This document shows, piece by piece, positions 1 to 9,227 of a DNA stretch of 64,000 nucleotides. The stretch's first letter is position 1. Each line of letters opens with the position of its first letter. The position numbers were made by a program, and so were the translations under genes. The stretch comes from Sphingobium cloacae (GTDB lineage: Bacteria; Pseudomonadota; Alphaproteobacteria; Sphingomonadales; Sphingomonadaceae), in the NCBI RefSeq assembly GCF_002355855.1, contig NZ_AP017655.1, forward strand, positions 1,426,001-1,490,000. Reading direction: 5' to 3'. The notes beneath the pieces were generated by a model that saw only the letters and a program-made list of their open reading frames with translations, did no database searches and was not told the DNA's origin.

Positions 1-113
1 GACCGTTACACTTTACGACAACATTGCCATTGAGACACCGCCGCGATTTCGGCAGTTATTTCAACGAGCGCCTCGACATCGCCCCTGGGCGGCTGTCTGC
101 GGTGCCTTTAACG

Positions 114-1586
114 ATGACGGAGTGCAAGGAAAAGGTGCGATATCGCATTGCATGGATCAGCGGAACGGCGCTCCTGTTGACGGCCTGTGCCGCCGGTCCC
201 GATTACCGCCCGCCCCAAACGACGGCGCTGGGAGTTCCGCCTGCCTATAGCCAAGGCGCTTCCGTCCCGCTCAGCGAGGCCGATCTGGCCAATTGGTGGA
301 CACGGCTCAACGATCCCGCGCTCAGCCATCTGATCGATCAGGCCATCGCCAGCAATCTGGACATCGTGCAGGCGCAGGCGCGGCTGCGGCAGGCGCGGGA
401 ATCGCTGCGGCAGGCCAATGCCTCCTTCCTGCCGCAGGTGAACGCGTCGGGCAGCGGGGGACGCAATTACAGCAGCCAGGATGCGGGCGGGCGGCTCGAC
501 AGCAGCGGCAATCCCATCGGCGGCGCCGGAGGCAACTGGTCAAGCAGCTATTCCCTGCGCGCCAATGCAAGCTGGCAGATCGACCTGTTCGGCGAGCTTT
601 CCCGCTCCGCCGAAGCGGCCCGCGCCGACCTCGCCGCATCGGGCTATGACCTCGCCAATGTGCGGATGACCATCATTTCCGAACTGGTCACCAACTATGT
701 GCAGGCGCGGCTGGCGCAGGCCCAGCTTCAGGTGGCGCGCGAAACGCAGACGGTCCAGCAGGACAATTACGACATCGCCAACTGGCGCTTGCAGGCGGGC
801 CTCGTCTCCTCGCTGGACGAGCAGCAGGCCAAGGCGCAACTGGCGCAGACCAGAGCGTCCATCCCGCAACTGGAGACCAGCCTGAAAGGCAGCCTCAACC
901 GGATCGCGGTGCTGACCGGGCAGGCTCCGGGAGAAGCCACCCGCACCCTCGAAACCCCGGTCCCCATTCCCGCAGCCGCGACGCAGATCGCCACCGGCAT
1001 TCCCGCCGACACGCTGCGCCAGCGCCCGGACGTGCGCTCGGCGGAGCGCGCCCTCGCCGCCGCGACGGCGCGGATCGGCGTGGCGCAGGCGCAGCTTTAT
1101 CCGTCGCTGGGGATCAGCGGGAATATCGGCACCACCTCCAATGCTTTCAAAGACCTGTTCGACCTGGTGACGGGCGGCGTGTTCGCCAATGTCGCGCAGG
1201 TGATCTTCGACGGCGGGCGGCTCTCCTCGCAGGTCCGCTCGCAGAAAGCCGCCGCGGACGGGGCCTTCGCCTTCTATAAGCAAAGCGTGCTGACCGCGCT
1301 GGAAGATGTCGAAAATGCGATGGCCGCGCTCGCCAGCGCGCAGGCGCGAAAGGCGGAGTTCCAGACCGCCTTCGAAGCGTCCAACAACGCCGCGACCATG
1401 GCCCGCAGCCAGTATCAGTCGGGCCTGATCGACTTCCAAACGCTCTCCAACAGCGAATCCACGCTTTTGAACGCCCGCAACAGCCTCGCCTCCGCTCAGG
1501 CCGACGAAATCCTTGCCATCGCCCAGCTTTACAATGCGCTGGGCGGCGGCTGGCAGAACATGGAAAACCGCCCCAATGAGCAATGA
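114..1586 (+). CDS. NodT-family outer-membrane efflux lipoprotein
   Basis: TolC-like outer membrane factor of a tripartite efflux pump, forming the channel through which the MacA/MacB-like pump encoded downstream would expel substrate. The ATG at 114 gives a basic N-terminus followed by a hydrophobic stretch and a lipobox (LLTAC, then AAGPDYRPP), the typical NodT opening; the frame is open upstream to 24 but that extension lacks a signal. Two long alanine/glutamine-rich helical repeats (roughly residues 70-250 and 290-480) match the duplicated OEP domain. The 490-residue length is normal. The stop overlaps the next start by 11 bp, so the genes are probably co-transcribed and coupled. Substrate unknown. 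Confidence 0.9.
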   Translation: MTECKEKVRYRIAWISGTALLLTACAAGPDYRPPQTTALGVPPAYSQGASVPLSEADLANWWTRLNDPALSHLIDQAIASNLDIVQAQARLRQARESLRQANASFLPQVNASGSGGRNYSSQDAGGRLDSSGNPIGGAGGNWSSSYSLRANASWQIDLFGELSRSAEAARADLAASGYDLANVRMTIISELVTNYVQARLAQAQLQVARETQTVQQDNYDIANWRLQAGLVSSLDEQQAKAQLAQTRASIPQLETSLKGSLNRIAVLTGQAPGEATRTLETPVPIPAAATQIATGIPADTLRQRPDVRSAERALAAATARIGVAQAQLYPSLGISGNIGTTSNAFKDLFDLVTGGVFANVAQVIFDGGRLSSQVRSQKAAADGAFAFYKQSVLTALEDVENAMAALASAQARKAEFQTAFEASNNAATMARSQYQSGLIDFQTLSNSESTLLNARNSLASAQADEILAIAQLYNALGGGWQNMENRPNEQ

Positions 1587-3117
1587 TGTGACGACGGATC
1601 AGGATCTGAACGACTTCCTTGGCGCGAAGCCCGCAAAGCCGTGGCGCAAATGGATCATCCGGGGGGGTATCGGCGTGGCGCTGCTGATCGCCATCCTGCT
1701 GCTGGCTTATTGCTTCGGCGGCGATGACAAGCCCGACTATGCGACGCGCGAGGTGCGCAAGGGCGACCTGACCGTCACCGTCTCCGCGACCGGCAATCTG
1801 AAGCCCATCAATCAGGTGGATGTGGGCTCCGAACAGTCGGGCAAGATCACGGCGGTCTATGTCGACGTGAACGACCGGGTGACGAAGGGGCAGAGGCTGG
1901 CCGAACTCGACACCCGCCGTCTGGTCGACACCATCAACCAGAACCGGGCGCAGGTTTCCTCCTCGCAGGCCAGCGTGTCGCAGGCGCAGGCGCAGCTTGC
2001 CCTCGCCAAGGCGACGCTGGACCGGCAGCTCAACGTGTTCAACCTGTCGGGCGGGCGCGTCCCCGCCAAGACGGAACTGGACGCGGCCCGCGCCGATTAT
2101 CAGTCGGCCCTCGCCAACCTCAATTCCGCGCAGGCGCAGGTCCGCGTGTCGCAGGCCCAGCTTTCGACCGCGCAGACCAATCTTTCCATCGCCCAGATCG
2201 TGTCGCCGGTGACCGGCGTCGTCCTCTCCCGCGACATAGAGCCGGGGCAGACGGTGGCGGCGTCCCTCAACGCGCCGGTCCTCTTCACCATCGCCGAGGA
2301 CTTGACCAAGATGGAGGTCGAAGTCTCCGTCGACGAGGCCGATGTCGGGCAGGTGAAGGAAGGCCAGAGCGCCAATTTCTCCGTGGACGCCTTCCCCGGC
2401 CGGACCTTCCCGGCCAAGGTCACGCGGGTGAATGTGGGGTCGAACAGCTCCAGCAGTTCCTCATCCTCCTCCTCGTCCAGCAGCACGTCCAGCAGCACGG
2501 CAGGCACCGTGGTGGCCTATACCGCCGTGCTTTCGGTCGACAATCAGGACGAAACCCTGCGCCCCGGCATGACGGCGACGGCGGACATCGTGACGCAGGA
2601 ACTGCGTGACGTGCTGCTCGTCCCCAACGCCGCGCTGCGCTTCAAGCCCATCACGGATGCCGGCCAGGGCGGCGGCATCACCAGCCAGATCGTGCCCGGC
2701 CCCCGCCGCTTCCGCCGCGGCAACGCCCGGCAGGTCAGCTTCGGCGCGGGCAGCAGCCAGACCGTCTATGTGCAGGACGAAAATGGCGAGCCCAAAGCCG
2801 TGCAGGTCACGGTGGGCGCGAGCGACGGCGCGCGCACGGCCATCATCGGCGGCGACCTGAAAGCCGGAATGCGGGTCATCACCGGCCAGCTGGCCGCCGG
2901 GCAGCAACAGCCCGCCGAGGACCAGAAGGCCGACCAAAATGGCGGCGGCCGCAAGGCGGGCCCGCGCAACAAGGCGGCGGACGGCAGCCCCGCCACTGTC
3001 GGCAAGCTCGGCAATTCGGGCGACTCGCCGCCGGAAACCGCGCCGGTCGCTCCCACCCCCGCGCCGCAGGGCCAACGCAACGAACCGCGCGGCACGGGCC
3101 GGACGAACGGAACCTGA
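1576..3117 (+). CDS. MacA-like periplasmic adaptor (HlyD family)
   Basis: Membrane fusion protein linking the inner-membrane MacB-type permease to the outer-membrane channel. The start MSNDVTTDQDLNDF overlaps the upstream stop. One N-terminal membrane anchor (about residues 28-46), a lipoyl/biotinyl-like half (VDVGSEQSGKITAVYVDVND), an Ala/Gln-rich coiled-coil hairpin (about 110-210), the second lipoyl half (SPVTGVVLSRDIEPGQTV) and a beta-barrel region follow. Odd features are a serine homopolymer-like stretch near residues 294-312 inside the barrel region and a long Pro/Gly/Asn-rich C-terminal tail (about 440-513). At 513 residues it is longer than E. coli MacA. Family assignment is firm; substrate unknown. 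Confidence 0.9.
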   Translation: MSNDVTTDQDLNDFLGAKPAKPWRKWIIRGGIGVALLIAILLLAYCFGGDDKPDYATREVRKGDLTVTVSATGNLKPINQVDVGSEQSGKITAVYVDVNDRVTKGQRLAELDTRRLVDTINQNRAQVSSSQASVSQAQAQLALAKATLDRQLNVFNLSGGRVPAKTELDAARADYQSALANLNSAQAQVRVSQAQLSTAQTNLSIAQIVSPVTGVVLSRDIEPGQTVAASLNAPVLFTIAEDLTKMEVEVSVDEADVGQVKEGQSANFSVDAFPGRTFPAKVTRVNVGSNSSSSSSSSSSSSSTSSSTAGTVVAYTAVLSVDNQDETLRPGMTATADIVTQELRDVLLVPNAALRFKPITDAGQGGGITSQIVPGPRRFRRGNARQVSFGAGSSQTVYVQDENGEPKAVQVTVGASDGARTAIIGGDLKAGMRVITGQLAAGQQQPAEDQKADQNGGGRKAGPRNKAADGSPATVGKLGNSGDSPPETAPVAPTPAPQGQRNEPRGTGRTNGT

Positions 3118-3121
3118 CGCC

Positions 3122-3835
3122 ATGGCTTCCCCGCCCCCCTCCGCGCCGATCATATCGCTGCGCGGCATCACCAAGACGTTCGGCTCCGGCCCGACCGCGT
3201 TTCAGGCGCTCAAGGGCATCGACCTCGACATAAAGGAAGGCGATTTCGTCGCCGTCATGGGCCCGTCCGGCTCCGGCAAGTCGACGACGATGAACATATT
3301 GGGCTGCCTCGACGTGCCGACGGCGGGCGAGTTCCTGTTCAAGGGCCGCCATGTGGAGCAACTGGACCGCGACCAGCGCGCCCTGCTGCGCCGCCGGTAT
3401 CTGGGCTTCGTGTTCCAGGGCTTCAACCTGCTCGCCCGCACCAGCGCGCTGGAGAATGTGGAACTGCCCCTGCTCTACCGGGGCGAGGACAAGAAGATGC
3501 GCTATGACGCGGGCATGGCCGCGCTGGAGAAGGTGGGCCTCAAGGAATGGTGGGATCACACGCCCGCAGAGCTTTCCGGCGGCCAGCAGCAGCGCGTCGC
3601 CATCGCCCGTGCCATCGTGACGCAGCCCGCCGTGCTGCTGGCGGACGAGCCGACCGGCAATCTCGATTCGGAACGGTCGGTGGAGATCATGGAACTGCTG
3701 ACCGACCTCAACCGCAACAGCGGCATCACCGTCATCATGGTCACGCATGAGCCGGACATGGCCGCCTTCGCCCACACCATCGTCCATTTCAAGGACGGGC
3801 TTGTCGAACGGATCGAGGAAGGGGCGAGGGTTTGA
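3122..3835 (+). CDS. MacB-type ABC transporter ATPase
   Basis: Cytoplasmic ATPase of the tripartite pump. Residues 1-237 carry Walker A (GPSGSGKST), a Q-loop (VFQGFNLLART), the ABC signature (LSGGQQQRVAIARA), Walker B (VLLADEPTGNLDS) and the switch histidine (VMVTHEPD), so it should be catalytically competent. It resembles the LolD/MacB-N subfamily. The ATG at 3122 lies 4 bp after the adaptor stop. In E. coli MacB the ATPase and permease are one polypeptide; here they are separate genes divided by an intergenic repeat. Confidence 0.93.
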   Translation: MASPPPSAPIISLRGITKTFGSGPTAFQALKGIDLDIKEGDFVAVMGPSGSGKSTTMNILGCLDVPTAGEFLFKGRHVEQLDRDQRALLRRRYLGFVFQGFNLLARTSALENVELPLLYRGEDKKMRYDAGMAALEKVGLKEWWDHTPAELSGGQQQRVAIARAIVTQPAVLLADEPTGNLDSERSVEIMELLTDLNRNSGITVIMVTHEPDMAAFAHTIVHFKDGLVERIEEGARV

Positions 3836-3850
3836 CGATGTTCCCGACCA

Positions 3851-3970
3851 CCGTTCGCCCTGAGCGAAGTCGAAGGGCAAGTCTGAGCGAAGCGAAGGCA
3901 CGGCCAAGGCCCCTTCAACGCCGTCCGCGGCGGCACTCAGGACAGGCTTCGACAAGCTCAGCCCGAACGG
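3851..3970. repeat. Sphingomonad-type intergenic repeat, copy 1
   Basis: Begins CCGTTCGCCCTGAGCGAAGT and ends with TTCGACAAGCTCAGCCCGAA; the ends are imperfect inverted copies. It fills the gap between the ATPase and permease genes of the efflux operon. Related copies lie at 25971, 30238 and 33724. Such palindromic units are frequent between genes in sphingomonads and can form a long hairpin in the mRNA. Confidence 0.8.
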
Positions 3971-3989
3971 ATTTGAGGTTTGCATATCC

Positions 3990-5198
3990 ATGCTAGGCAC
4001 CACCGTCATCCTCGCCTTCCGCGCGATCAACCGGCACAAGCTGCGCTCGTTTCTGACGACGCTGGGCATCATCATCGGCGTCGCGGCGGTCGTGACCATG
4101 GTGACGCTGGGCAACGGCGCCACCGCCGCCGTGCGGGAACAGATCAGTTCGCTGGGCGCCAATGTGCTGCAACTGCGCCCCGGACAAGGCTTCGGGCGCG
4201 GCGGCGGTGGTCCCCGTCCGCCCGATTTCAAGCCGCAGGACCTGACGGCCATCGAAAACCAGCTCACCGGCGTTCGCGCGGTCGCTCCGCTGGTGCAATC
4301 GAGCGGCAGCACGGCCATTTACGAAGGCAGCAACTGGTCCACCACCGTCTATGGCACCACCGCCGCCTATTTCGAGGTGCAGAACTGGAAAGCCGAAACG
4401 GGCCGCCTGTTCATGACGGAGGAGGAGGAGGCCGGAAAACCCGTCTGCATCATTGGCAACACCGTCCGCACCAACCTCTTCCAGGGCAACGACCCCATCG
4501 GCAAGCGGATGCGGATCAAGGGCGTGTCCTGTCAGGTGATCGGCGTCCTCACCACGCGCGGGCAAGGCGGCTTCGGCGATCAGGACGACGTGGTCGTCAT
4601 GCCGATCAAGTTCGTGCAGCGCCGCTTCACCGGCGACCGCGACATCAGCCAGATCATGGTCGCGGTGGACGACGCCTATGACACCTCCGCCGTGCAGAGC
4701 AGCCTTGAGGAACTGATGCGCGAACGGCGCAAGGTGAAGGCGGGCGATCAGGACAATTTCAACGTATTCGACACCAAGCAGATTTCCGACACGCTGACCG
4801 GCACCACCACCATATTGACTCAGATCGTGGCCGCGGTGGCGGCGATTTCCCTGCTGGTCGGCGGGATCGGCATCATGAACATCATGCTGGTGTCCGTGAC
4901 GGAGCGGACGCGGGAAATCGGCATCCGCCTCGCCATCGGGGCGGTGGCGCGGGAAGTTCTCATGCAGTTTCTGGTGGAGGCCATCGTGCTGTCCTGCCTG
5001 GGCGGGCTGATCGGCCTGTTCCTGGCGCTCATCGCGTCCGTCGCCATCGCGCCGCTGATGCAGGTGCCCTTCATCTTCGACGTGAAGGTGAACCTCATCG
5101 CCTTCCTGTTCTCGGCCGCGATCGGGGTGGTGTTCGGCTATTTCCCGGCGCGGCGGGCCGCGGCGCTCAATCCCATCGACGCGCTGCGGCACGAATAG
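3990..5198 (+). CDS. MacB-type ABC transporter permease
   Basis: Inner-membrane permease of the efflux system (FtsX/MacB-like). MacB-PCD architecture: N-terminal membrane helix around residues 18-40 (LTTLGIIIGVAAVVTMVTLG), a large periplasmic domain (about 45-275), then three C-terminal helices within about 278-395. The motifs GGIGIMNIMLVSVTERTREIGIR and the terminal PARRAAALNPIDALRHE are diagnostic of the family (motif text shortened to key parts: GIMNIM and RTREIGIR). It is the last gene of the operon, separated from its ATPase by a repeat element of about 150 bp. Confidence 0.92.
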   Translation: MLGTTVILAFRAINRHKLRSFLTTLGIIIGVAAVVTMVTLGNGATAAVREQISSLGANVLQLRPGQGFGRGGGGPRPPDFKPQDLTAIENQLTGVRAVAPLVQSSGSTAIYEGSNWSTTVYGTTAAYFEVQNWKAETGRLFMTEEEEAGKPVCIIGNTVRTNLFQGNDPIGKRMRIKGVSCQVIGVLTTRGQGGFGDQDDVVVMPIKFVQRRFTGDRDISQIMVAVDDAYDTSAVQSSLEELMRERRKVKAGDQDNFNVFDTKQISDTLTGTTTILTQIVAAVAAISLLVGGIGIMNIMLVSVTERTREIGIRLAIGAVAREVLMQFLVEAIVLSCLGGLIGLFLALIASVAIAPLMQVPFIFDVKVNLIAFLFSAAIGVVFGYFPARRAAALNPIDALRHE

Positions 5199-5396
5199 GG
5201 GAGCATGGACCGGCTCCGCGCCTCTTCCGAACACCGCTCCTCGAATCGTTCCATGAACAGCCGTTCAGATTAAACCGCGCACCGATACAATTTCCGACAC
5301 AATTCTCTCTACCCGGCACATCCTTGCGACAATCGCCTCCTAATTCTGTGTTCGACGCCCCGGAAGGCGCCAGAGATCGAAGAAGGAGCAATAACG

Positions 5397-5771
5397 ATGA
5401 TGAAGAAGTTCCTGATGGCCCTTGCCGCCACCACGATGATCGCCAGCCCGATGGTCGCCGCGCAGGCGCAGGCTGCTCCCCATCGCGAAACCGTTCGCGT
5501 GGTGAAGCAGGGCCCGCACGGACGCACCATGGTCCGGCAGAAGACGGTCGTCCGCAAGCAGGCCTATCGCAACAATTATCGTCACTGGACGAAAGGCCAG
5601 CGGTTCGACCGTCGCCACGCAGCCCATTATCGGGTCGTGAACAACTATCGCGACTATCGCCTTTCGGCCCCGCCGCGCGGTTATCAGTGGGTGCGGTCCG
5701 GCAATGACGCCGTGCTGATCGCGATCACCAGCGGCATCATCGGCGCGGTGATCGGCGGCGCCCTGCGCTAA
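5397..5771 (+). CDS. RcnB-family periplasmic protein
   Basis: Small secreted protein of 124 residues. A Sec signal (KKFLMALAATTMIASPMVAAQAQA) is followed by a basic, Tyr/Arg-rich segment and the RcnB-type motif PPRGYQWVRSGNDAVLIA, then a small hydrophobic glycine-rich C-terminus (SGIIGAVIGGALR). In enterobacteria RcnB helps control nickel/cobalt efflux; sphingomonads carry many paralogues of unknown role, so metal function is not assured. An SD (GAAGGAG) precedes the ATG. It ends at a bidirectional terminator shared with the convergent permease. (Signal residues about 3-26.). Confidence 0.8.
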   Translation: MMKKFLMALAATTMIASPMVAAQAQAAPHRETVRVVKQGPHGRTMVRQKTVVRKQAYRNNYRHWTKGQRFDRRHAAHYRVVNNYRDYRLSAPPRGYQWVRSGNDAVLIAITSGIIGAVIGGALR

Positions 5772-5795
5772 GCAACTCGCCCGAGCGGTGGGCGG

Positions 5796-5823
5796 CGCCC
5801 CGGCAGGTGACCTTGCCGGGGCG
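5796..5823. terminator. Bidirectional rho-independent terminator
   Basis: GC-rich stem CGCCCCGGCAGG / CCTTGCCGGGGCG with a TGA loop and one bulged base, sitting between the convergent RcnB-like and permease genes, with T-containing flanks. Confidence 0.75.
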
Positions 5824-5831
5824 TTTCGCGT

Positions 5832-7232
5832 TTATACGAGGCCGGTCAGATAATAGACGGCGATCACGATGAAGACCGTGAGCGTCTTGATGATCGTCAA
5901 CGCGAAGATATCCTTGTAAGCCTGCCGATGCGTCAATCCCGTCACCGCCAGCAAGGTGATGATCGCCCCATTATGCGGCAGGCTGTCCATCCCGCCCGAA
6001 GCCATGGAAGCGACGCGATGCAGCACCTCCCTGGGGATGCCGGCCGCATCGCCCGCCGCGATGAACTGATCCGCCATGGCCGCCAGCGCGATCGACAGCC
6101 CGCCCGAAGCCGATCCGGTGATCCCGGCCAGCGACGTGACGGTGATCGCTTCGTTGATGAGCGGATTCGGCACGGATTTCAGCGCCTCCTTCACGATCAG
6201 GAAGCCCGGCAAGGCCGCGATCACCGCGCCGAAGCCATATTCGACCGCCGTATTCATTCCCGCCAGCAAAGCGCCGCCCACCGCCGCTTTCGATCCATCG
6301 GCGAAACGCTTCGCCACGGTTCGGAAAGCAAAGAGCAGGATGGTCGCGATGCCCAGCAGCAAGGCGCCCTCCACCGCCCAGAGCGCGGCCATCTGCGCGA
6401 CCTTGACCGACACCGGCTCGGCGAGGCCAGCCATGGACAGGCTGACCTCCTCTTCGGTCCAGATCCGGGGGATCAAGACGGTCAGCGCCAGATTGCCGAA
6501 ACCCACGACCAGCAGGGGCAGGATGGCGATGATGGCGGGCGTGCGCTCTTCATCCGCGACCGGCTCGGGCTCGTTGACCAGCGTTTCGGGCGCGCCATAG
6601 CCCTCTCCCGCCGCCATCAGCACGCGCCGCCGCCAACCCAGATAGGCCAGCCCCATCCCCATGATGCAGGCCGATCCGATCAGCCCCAGCACCGGCGCGG
6701 CCCATGTCGTCGTGCCGAAGAAGCTGGTGGGAATGATATTCTGGATCTGCGGCGTGCCCGGCATGGCGTCCATGGTGAAGGTGATCGCGCCCAGGCCGAT
6801 CGTCGCGGGCACCAGCCGCTTGGGGATGCCGGCGCGCCGGAACATCTCCGCCGCGAAGGGATAGACGGCGAACACCGCGACGAAGACCGACACGCCGCCA
6901 TAGGTCAGCAGCGCCGTCACCAGCATGATCGCGGGGATCGCCCTTTCCGCGCCCACGAAGCCGATCACCGCCGTCACGATGGAGCGGGAGAAGCCGGAAA
7001 TCTCGATCAGCTTGCCGAACAGCGCGCCCAGCAGGAAAACCGGGAAATAAAGCTTCAGGAAACTTGCCACCTTCTCCATGAACAGCCCGGAAAAGGCGGC
7101 GGGGACGGCGGACGGATCGGTCAGGAACACCGCCAGCATCGCCAGCAGCGGCGCCATCAATATGACGCTCATCCCGCGATAGGCCGCCAGCATCAGCAAG
7201 ATGAGCGATAATGCCGCAATGCCGACCGCCAT
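5832..7232 (-). CDS. GntP-family permease
   Basis: Polytopic inner-membrane transporter of 466 residues with about 11-13 predicted helices, resembling the gluconate/hydroxy-acid GntP family of proton symporters. Family-like features include the glycine-rich segment TYGGVSVFVAVFAVYPFA, the MDAMPGTPQIQNIIPT segment and the late SGSASGGLSIALAAMADQ-like loop (GSASGGLSIAL). The ATG at 7232 is preceded by a strong SD (GGGGGAGA); the frame extends upstream but that part is polar and unlikely. It stands alone. Substrate could be a sugar acid or short hydroxy acid, inferred only from the family. Confidence 0.8.
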   Translation of the reverse strand: MAVGIAALSLILLMLAAYRGMSVILMAPLLAMLAVFLTDPSAVPAAFSGLFMEKVASFLKLYFPVFLLGALFGKLIEISGFSRSIVTAVIGFVGAERAIPAIMLVTALLTYGGVSVFVAVFAVYPFAAEMFRRAGIPKRLVPATIGLGAITFTMDAMPGTPQIQNIIPTSFFGTTTWAAPVLGLIGSACIMGMGLAYLGWRRRVLMAAGEGYGAPETLVNEPEPVADEERTPAIIAILPLLVVGFGNLALTVLIPRIWTEEEVSLSMAGLAEPVSVKVAQMAALWAVEGALLLGIATILLFAFRTVAKRFADGSKAAVGGALLAGMNTAVEYGFGAVIAALPGFLIVKEALKSVPNPLINEAITVTSLAGITGSASGGLSIALAAMADQFIAAGDAAGIPREVLHRVASMASGGMDSLPHNGAIITLLAVTGLTHRQAYKDIFALTIIKTLTVFIVIAVYYLTGLV

Positions 7233-7450
7233 ATTTCTCCCCCTTCCCGCTGCGTTCGACGAAGAACTACGCGGAGACAGGCCGCAAGCCAACTGTCCCT
7301 TGCCTTTCACCGGCATTTCCGTCATAGGCGCGCCTTCGCACGGGACCGGGGTGACTCGGCCCCACGCGTTTCAATGCTTAAGACGACAGCCGGAGGGGCG
7401 TTCCACATGGGGTGGACGTCAGCGATCGGCCAACAGATGAGGCAATACCC

Positions 7451-7879
7451 ATGGCTCTTTACGAGCATGTGTTCCTTGCGCGCCAGGACCTGGCACAGGC
7501 GCAGGTGGACGCGCTGGCGGAAACCGCCACCAAGATCGTCGAGGATATGCAGGGCAAGGTGACCAAGGTCGAAACCTGGGGCCTGCGTTCGCTCGCGTAC
7601 AAGATCGCCAAGAACCGCAAGGCGCACTATGTGATGCTCAACATCGACGCCCCCGCCGGCGTCGTCGCGGAACTGGAGCGCCAGACCCAGATCAACGAAG
7701 ACGTGATCCGCTACATGACCATCAAGGTCGACGAGCTGGAAACCGGCCCGTCCGTGATGATGCGCAAGCAGGAACGCTCCGAGCGTGGCGATCGCGGCCC
7801 GCGCGGCGATCGTGGCGATCGCGGTCCCCGCGAAGATCGTGGCCCGCGCCGCGACCGCGAAGAAACCGCTGGCGAATAA
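7451..7879 (+). CDS. rpsF: 30S ribosomal protein S6
   Basis: Binds 16S rRNA in the small subunit platform together with S18. [20 protein letters not shown] is the canonical opening; the core runs to about residue 95 ([15 protein letters not shown]). The last 40 residues form an Arg/Gly/Asp-rich tail with repeated RGDRGPR units, longer than in E. coli but seen in other alphaproteobacteria. First gene of rpsF-rpsR-rplI. The 218 bp upstream (7233-7450) must hold its promoter and any S6:S18 leader; I could not identify these with confidence. Confidence 0.96.
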   Translation: MALYEHVFLARQDLAQAQVDALAETATKIVEDMQGKVTKVETWGLRSLAYKIAKNRKAHYVMLNIDAPAGVVAELERQTQINEDVIRYMTIKVDELETGPSVMMRKQERSERGDRGPRGDRGDRGPREDRGPRRDREETAGE

Positions 7880-7892
7880 GGAGATCTGAAAC

Positions 7893-8117
7893 ATGGCACG
7901 CCCGTTTTTCCGCCGCCGCAAGAGCTGCCCTTTCGCCGCCAAGGATGCGCCGAAGATCGATTACAAGGACGTCCGTCTGCTGCAGGGCTTTGTGTCCGAG
8001 CGCGGCAAGATCGTCCCCAGCCGCATCACCGCGGTGTCCGCCAAGAAGCAGCGCGAGCTGGCCCAGGCCATCAAGCGCGCCCGTCATCTGGGCCTGCTGC
8101 CCTACATCGTGAAGTGA
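7893..8117 (+). CDS. rpsR: 30S ribosomal protein S18
   Basis: 74-residue S18, which pairs with S6 on the 30S platform. The segment [19 protein letters not shown] and the end [11 protein letters not shown] are diagnostic. It lies 13 bp after rpsF with an SD (AAGGAGA) in the gap, as in most bacteria. Confidence 0.97.
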   Translation: MARPFFRRRKSCPFAAKDAPKIDYKDVRLLQGFVSERGKIVPSRITAVSAKKQRELAQAIKRARHLGLLPYIVK

Positions 8118-8130
8118 GGGAGTAATCTCC

Positions 8131-8736
8131 ATGGAAATCATTCTCCTCGAACGGATCGAGAAGCTGGGCGCCATCGGCGACGTGGTCACCGTGAAGGACG
8201 GCTATGCCCGTAACTTCCTGCTGCCCAACAAGAAGGCTCTGCGTTCCAACGCCGCCAACAAAAAGGTCTTCGAAGCCAACCGCGCGAAGATCGAAGCCGA
8301 CAATGCGGCCCGCCGCTCGGATGCCGAAAAAGCCGCCGAAGGCGTCAACGGCAAGCAGATCGTCCTGATCCGCCAGTCGTCCAACGCCGGCCACCTCTAC
8401 GGTTCGGTCGCCGTCCGCGACATCGTGGACGCGCTGCATGCCGATGGCGTCACCAACGTGAGCAAGGCGATGGTGGTTCTGGAGCGCCCGATCAAGACGC
8501 TGGGCGTGTTCGACGTCAAGGTCGCGCTGCACCCCGAAGTCGCCGTCGCCATTTCGGTGAACGTCGCCCGCTCGCCGGAAGAGGCCGAATTGCAGGCGCA
8601 GGGCGTCGACGTGATGGCCGACCTGTTCGAAAAGGACGAGAGCGGCTTCACCGAAGATTACGATCCGAACGCCGAACCGGGCGAAATCGCCACAGAAACG
8701 GAAGAGACGGAAGAGGCTCCGGCCGCAGAAGCCTGA
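8131..8736 (+). CDS. rplI: 50S ribosomal protein L9
   Basis: Large-subunit protein at the base of the L1 stalk. The N-domain motif GDVVTVKDGYARNFLLP is diagnostic, followed by the connecting helix and a C-domain. At 201 residues it exceeds the usual ~150 because of an acidic C-terminal extension (ETEETEEAPAAEA at the end), typical of alphaproteobacterial L9. Third gene of the operon, ending in a strong terminator. Confidence 0.96.
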   Translation: MEIILLERIEKLGAIGDVVTVKDGYARNFLLPNKKALRSNAANKKVFEANRAKIEADNAARRSDAEKAAEGVNGKQIVLIRQSSNAGHLYGSVAVRDIVDALHADGVTNVSKAMVVLERPIKTLGVFDVKVALHPEVAVAISVNVARSPEEAELQAQGVDVMADLFEKDESGFTEDYDPNAEPGEIATETEETEEAPAAEA

Positions 8737-8760
8737 GCCCTCAGACAGGATCGAAAAGAA

Positions 8761-8789
8761 AGCCGCCCTTCACCGGGCGGCTTTTTTTG
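8761..8789 (+). terminator. Terminator of rpsF-rpsR-rplI
   Basis: Perfect 8-bp stem AGCCGCCC / GGGCGGCT with a TTCACC loop followed by seven T residues: a classic intrinsic terminator 25 bp after rplI. The preceding AAAAGAA run lets it work partly in reverse for the convergent gene. Confidence 0.93.
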
Positions 8790-8801
8790 TTTGCGCGCGG
8801 C

Positions 8802-9107
8802 TCATCCATGCGCCCGCTTGCGTCGTGTCTCCCATCCCTTCTTCGCCGCGGCCGAGCGGTCAGCGGCAGAACGTTGCGACGACGCGGCTCCGCCCTTGCG
8901 GCCGCCCTTACGGGATGAGGCATGGCTTTCGGGCTTTCCGCGTCCCGATCCGGATTTCTTGCCGCCGCCCGATTCCTTGTTCACCGTGGCCCAGGCGCGC
9001 CGTTCCGCTTCCTTGTGGGATACGCCGCGATCCTCATATCCTTCCTCGATATGCTCGGCCTTGCGCTTCTGCTTGTCCGTGTAGCTGCTCTTGTCGCCTT
9101 GAGGCAT
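8802..9107 (-). CDS. Small basic KGG/plasmid-stabilization-like protein
   Basis: 101-residue hydrophilic protein. N-terminal half (MPQGDKSSYTDKQKRKAEHI, then a GVSHKEAERRAWATVNKESGGG core) matches the family usually annotated as plasmid stabilization protein; the C-terminal half is Lys/Gly/Ser-rich with SSRKGGRKGG and KGWETRRKRAHG, like KGG stress-protein motifs. A good SD (GGCAGGAGA) supports the start at 9107. Role unproven; the family is often linked to general stress or DNA binding. No toxin partner is adjacent. Confidence 0.75.
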   Translation of the reverse strand: MPQGDKSSYTDKQKRKAEHIEEGYEDRGVSHKEAERRAWATVNKESGGGKKSGSGRGKPESHASSRKGGRKGGAASSQRSAADRSAAAKKGWETRRKRAHG

Positions 9108-9227
9108 CGTCTTTCTCCTGCCAGCCCCGACCCCATGGGAACCGATCAGGACCGCGTCGGTTGCCATCGCTGCAGGGGCGTTATGAAATAGCCGGAACAG
9201 GAGCCGGGCAGGGGCGTTCCCCTTGCC

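Noticed and set aside
7233..7450. S6:S18 leader RNA motif
   Set aside because: Expected upstream of rpsF, but I could not fit the CCG-containing bulge structure with confidence by eye.
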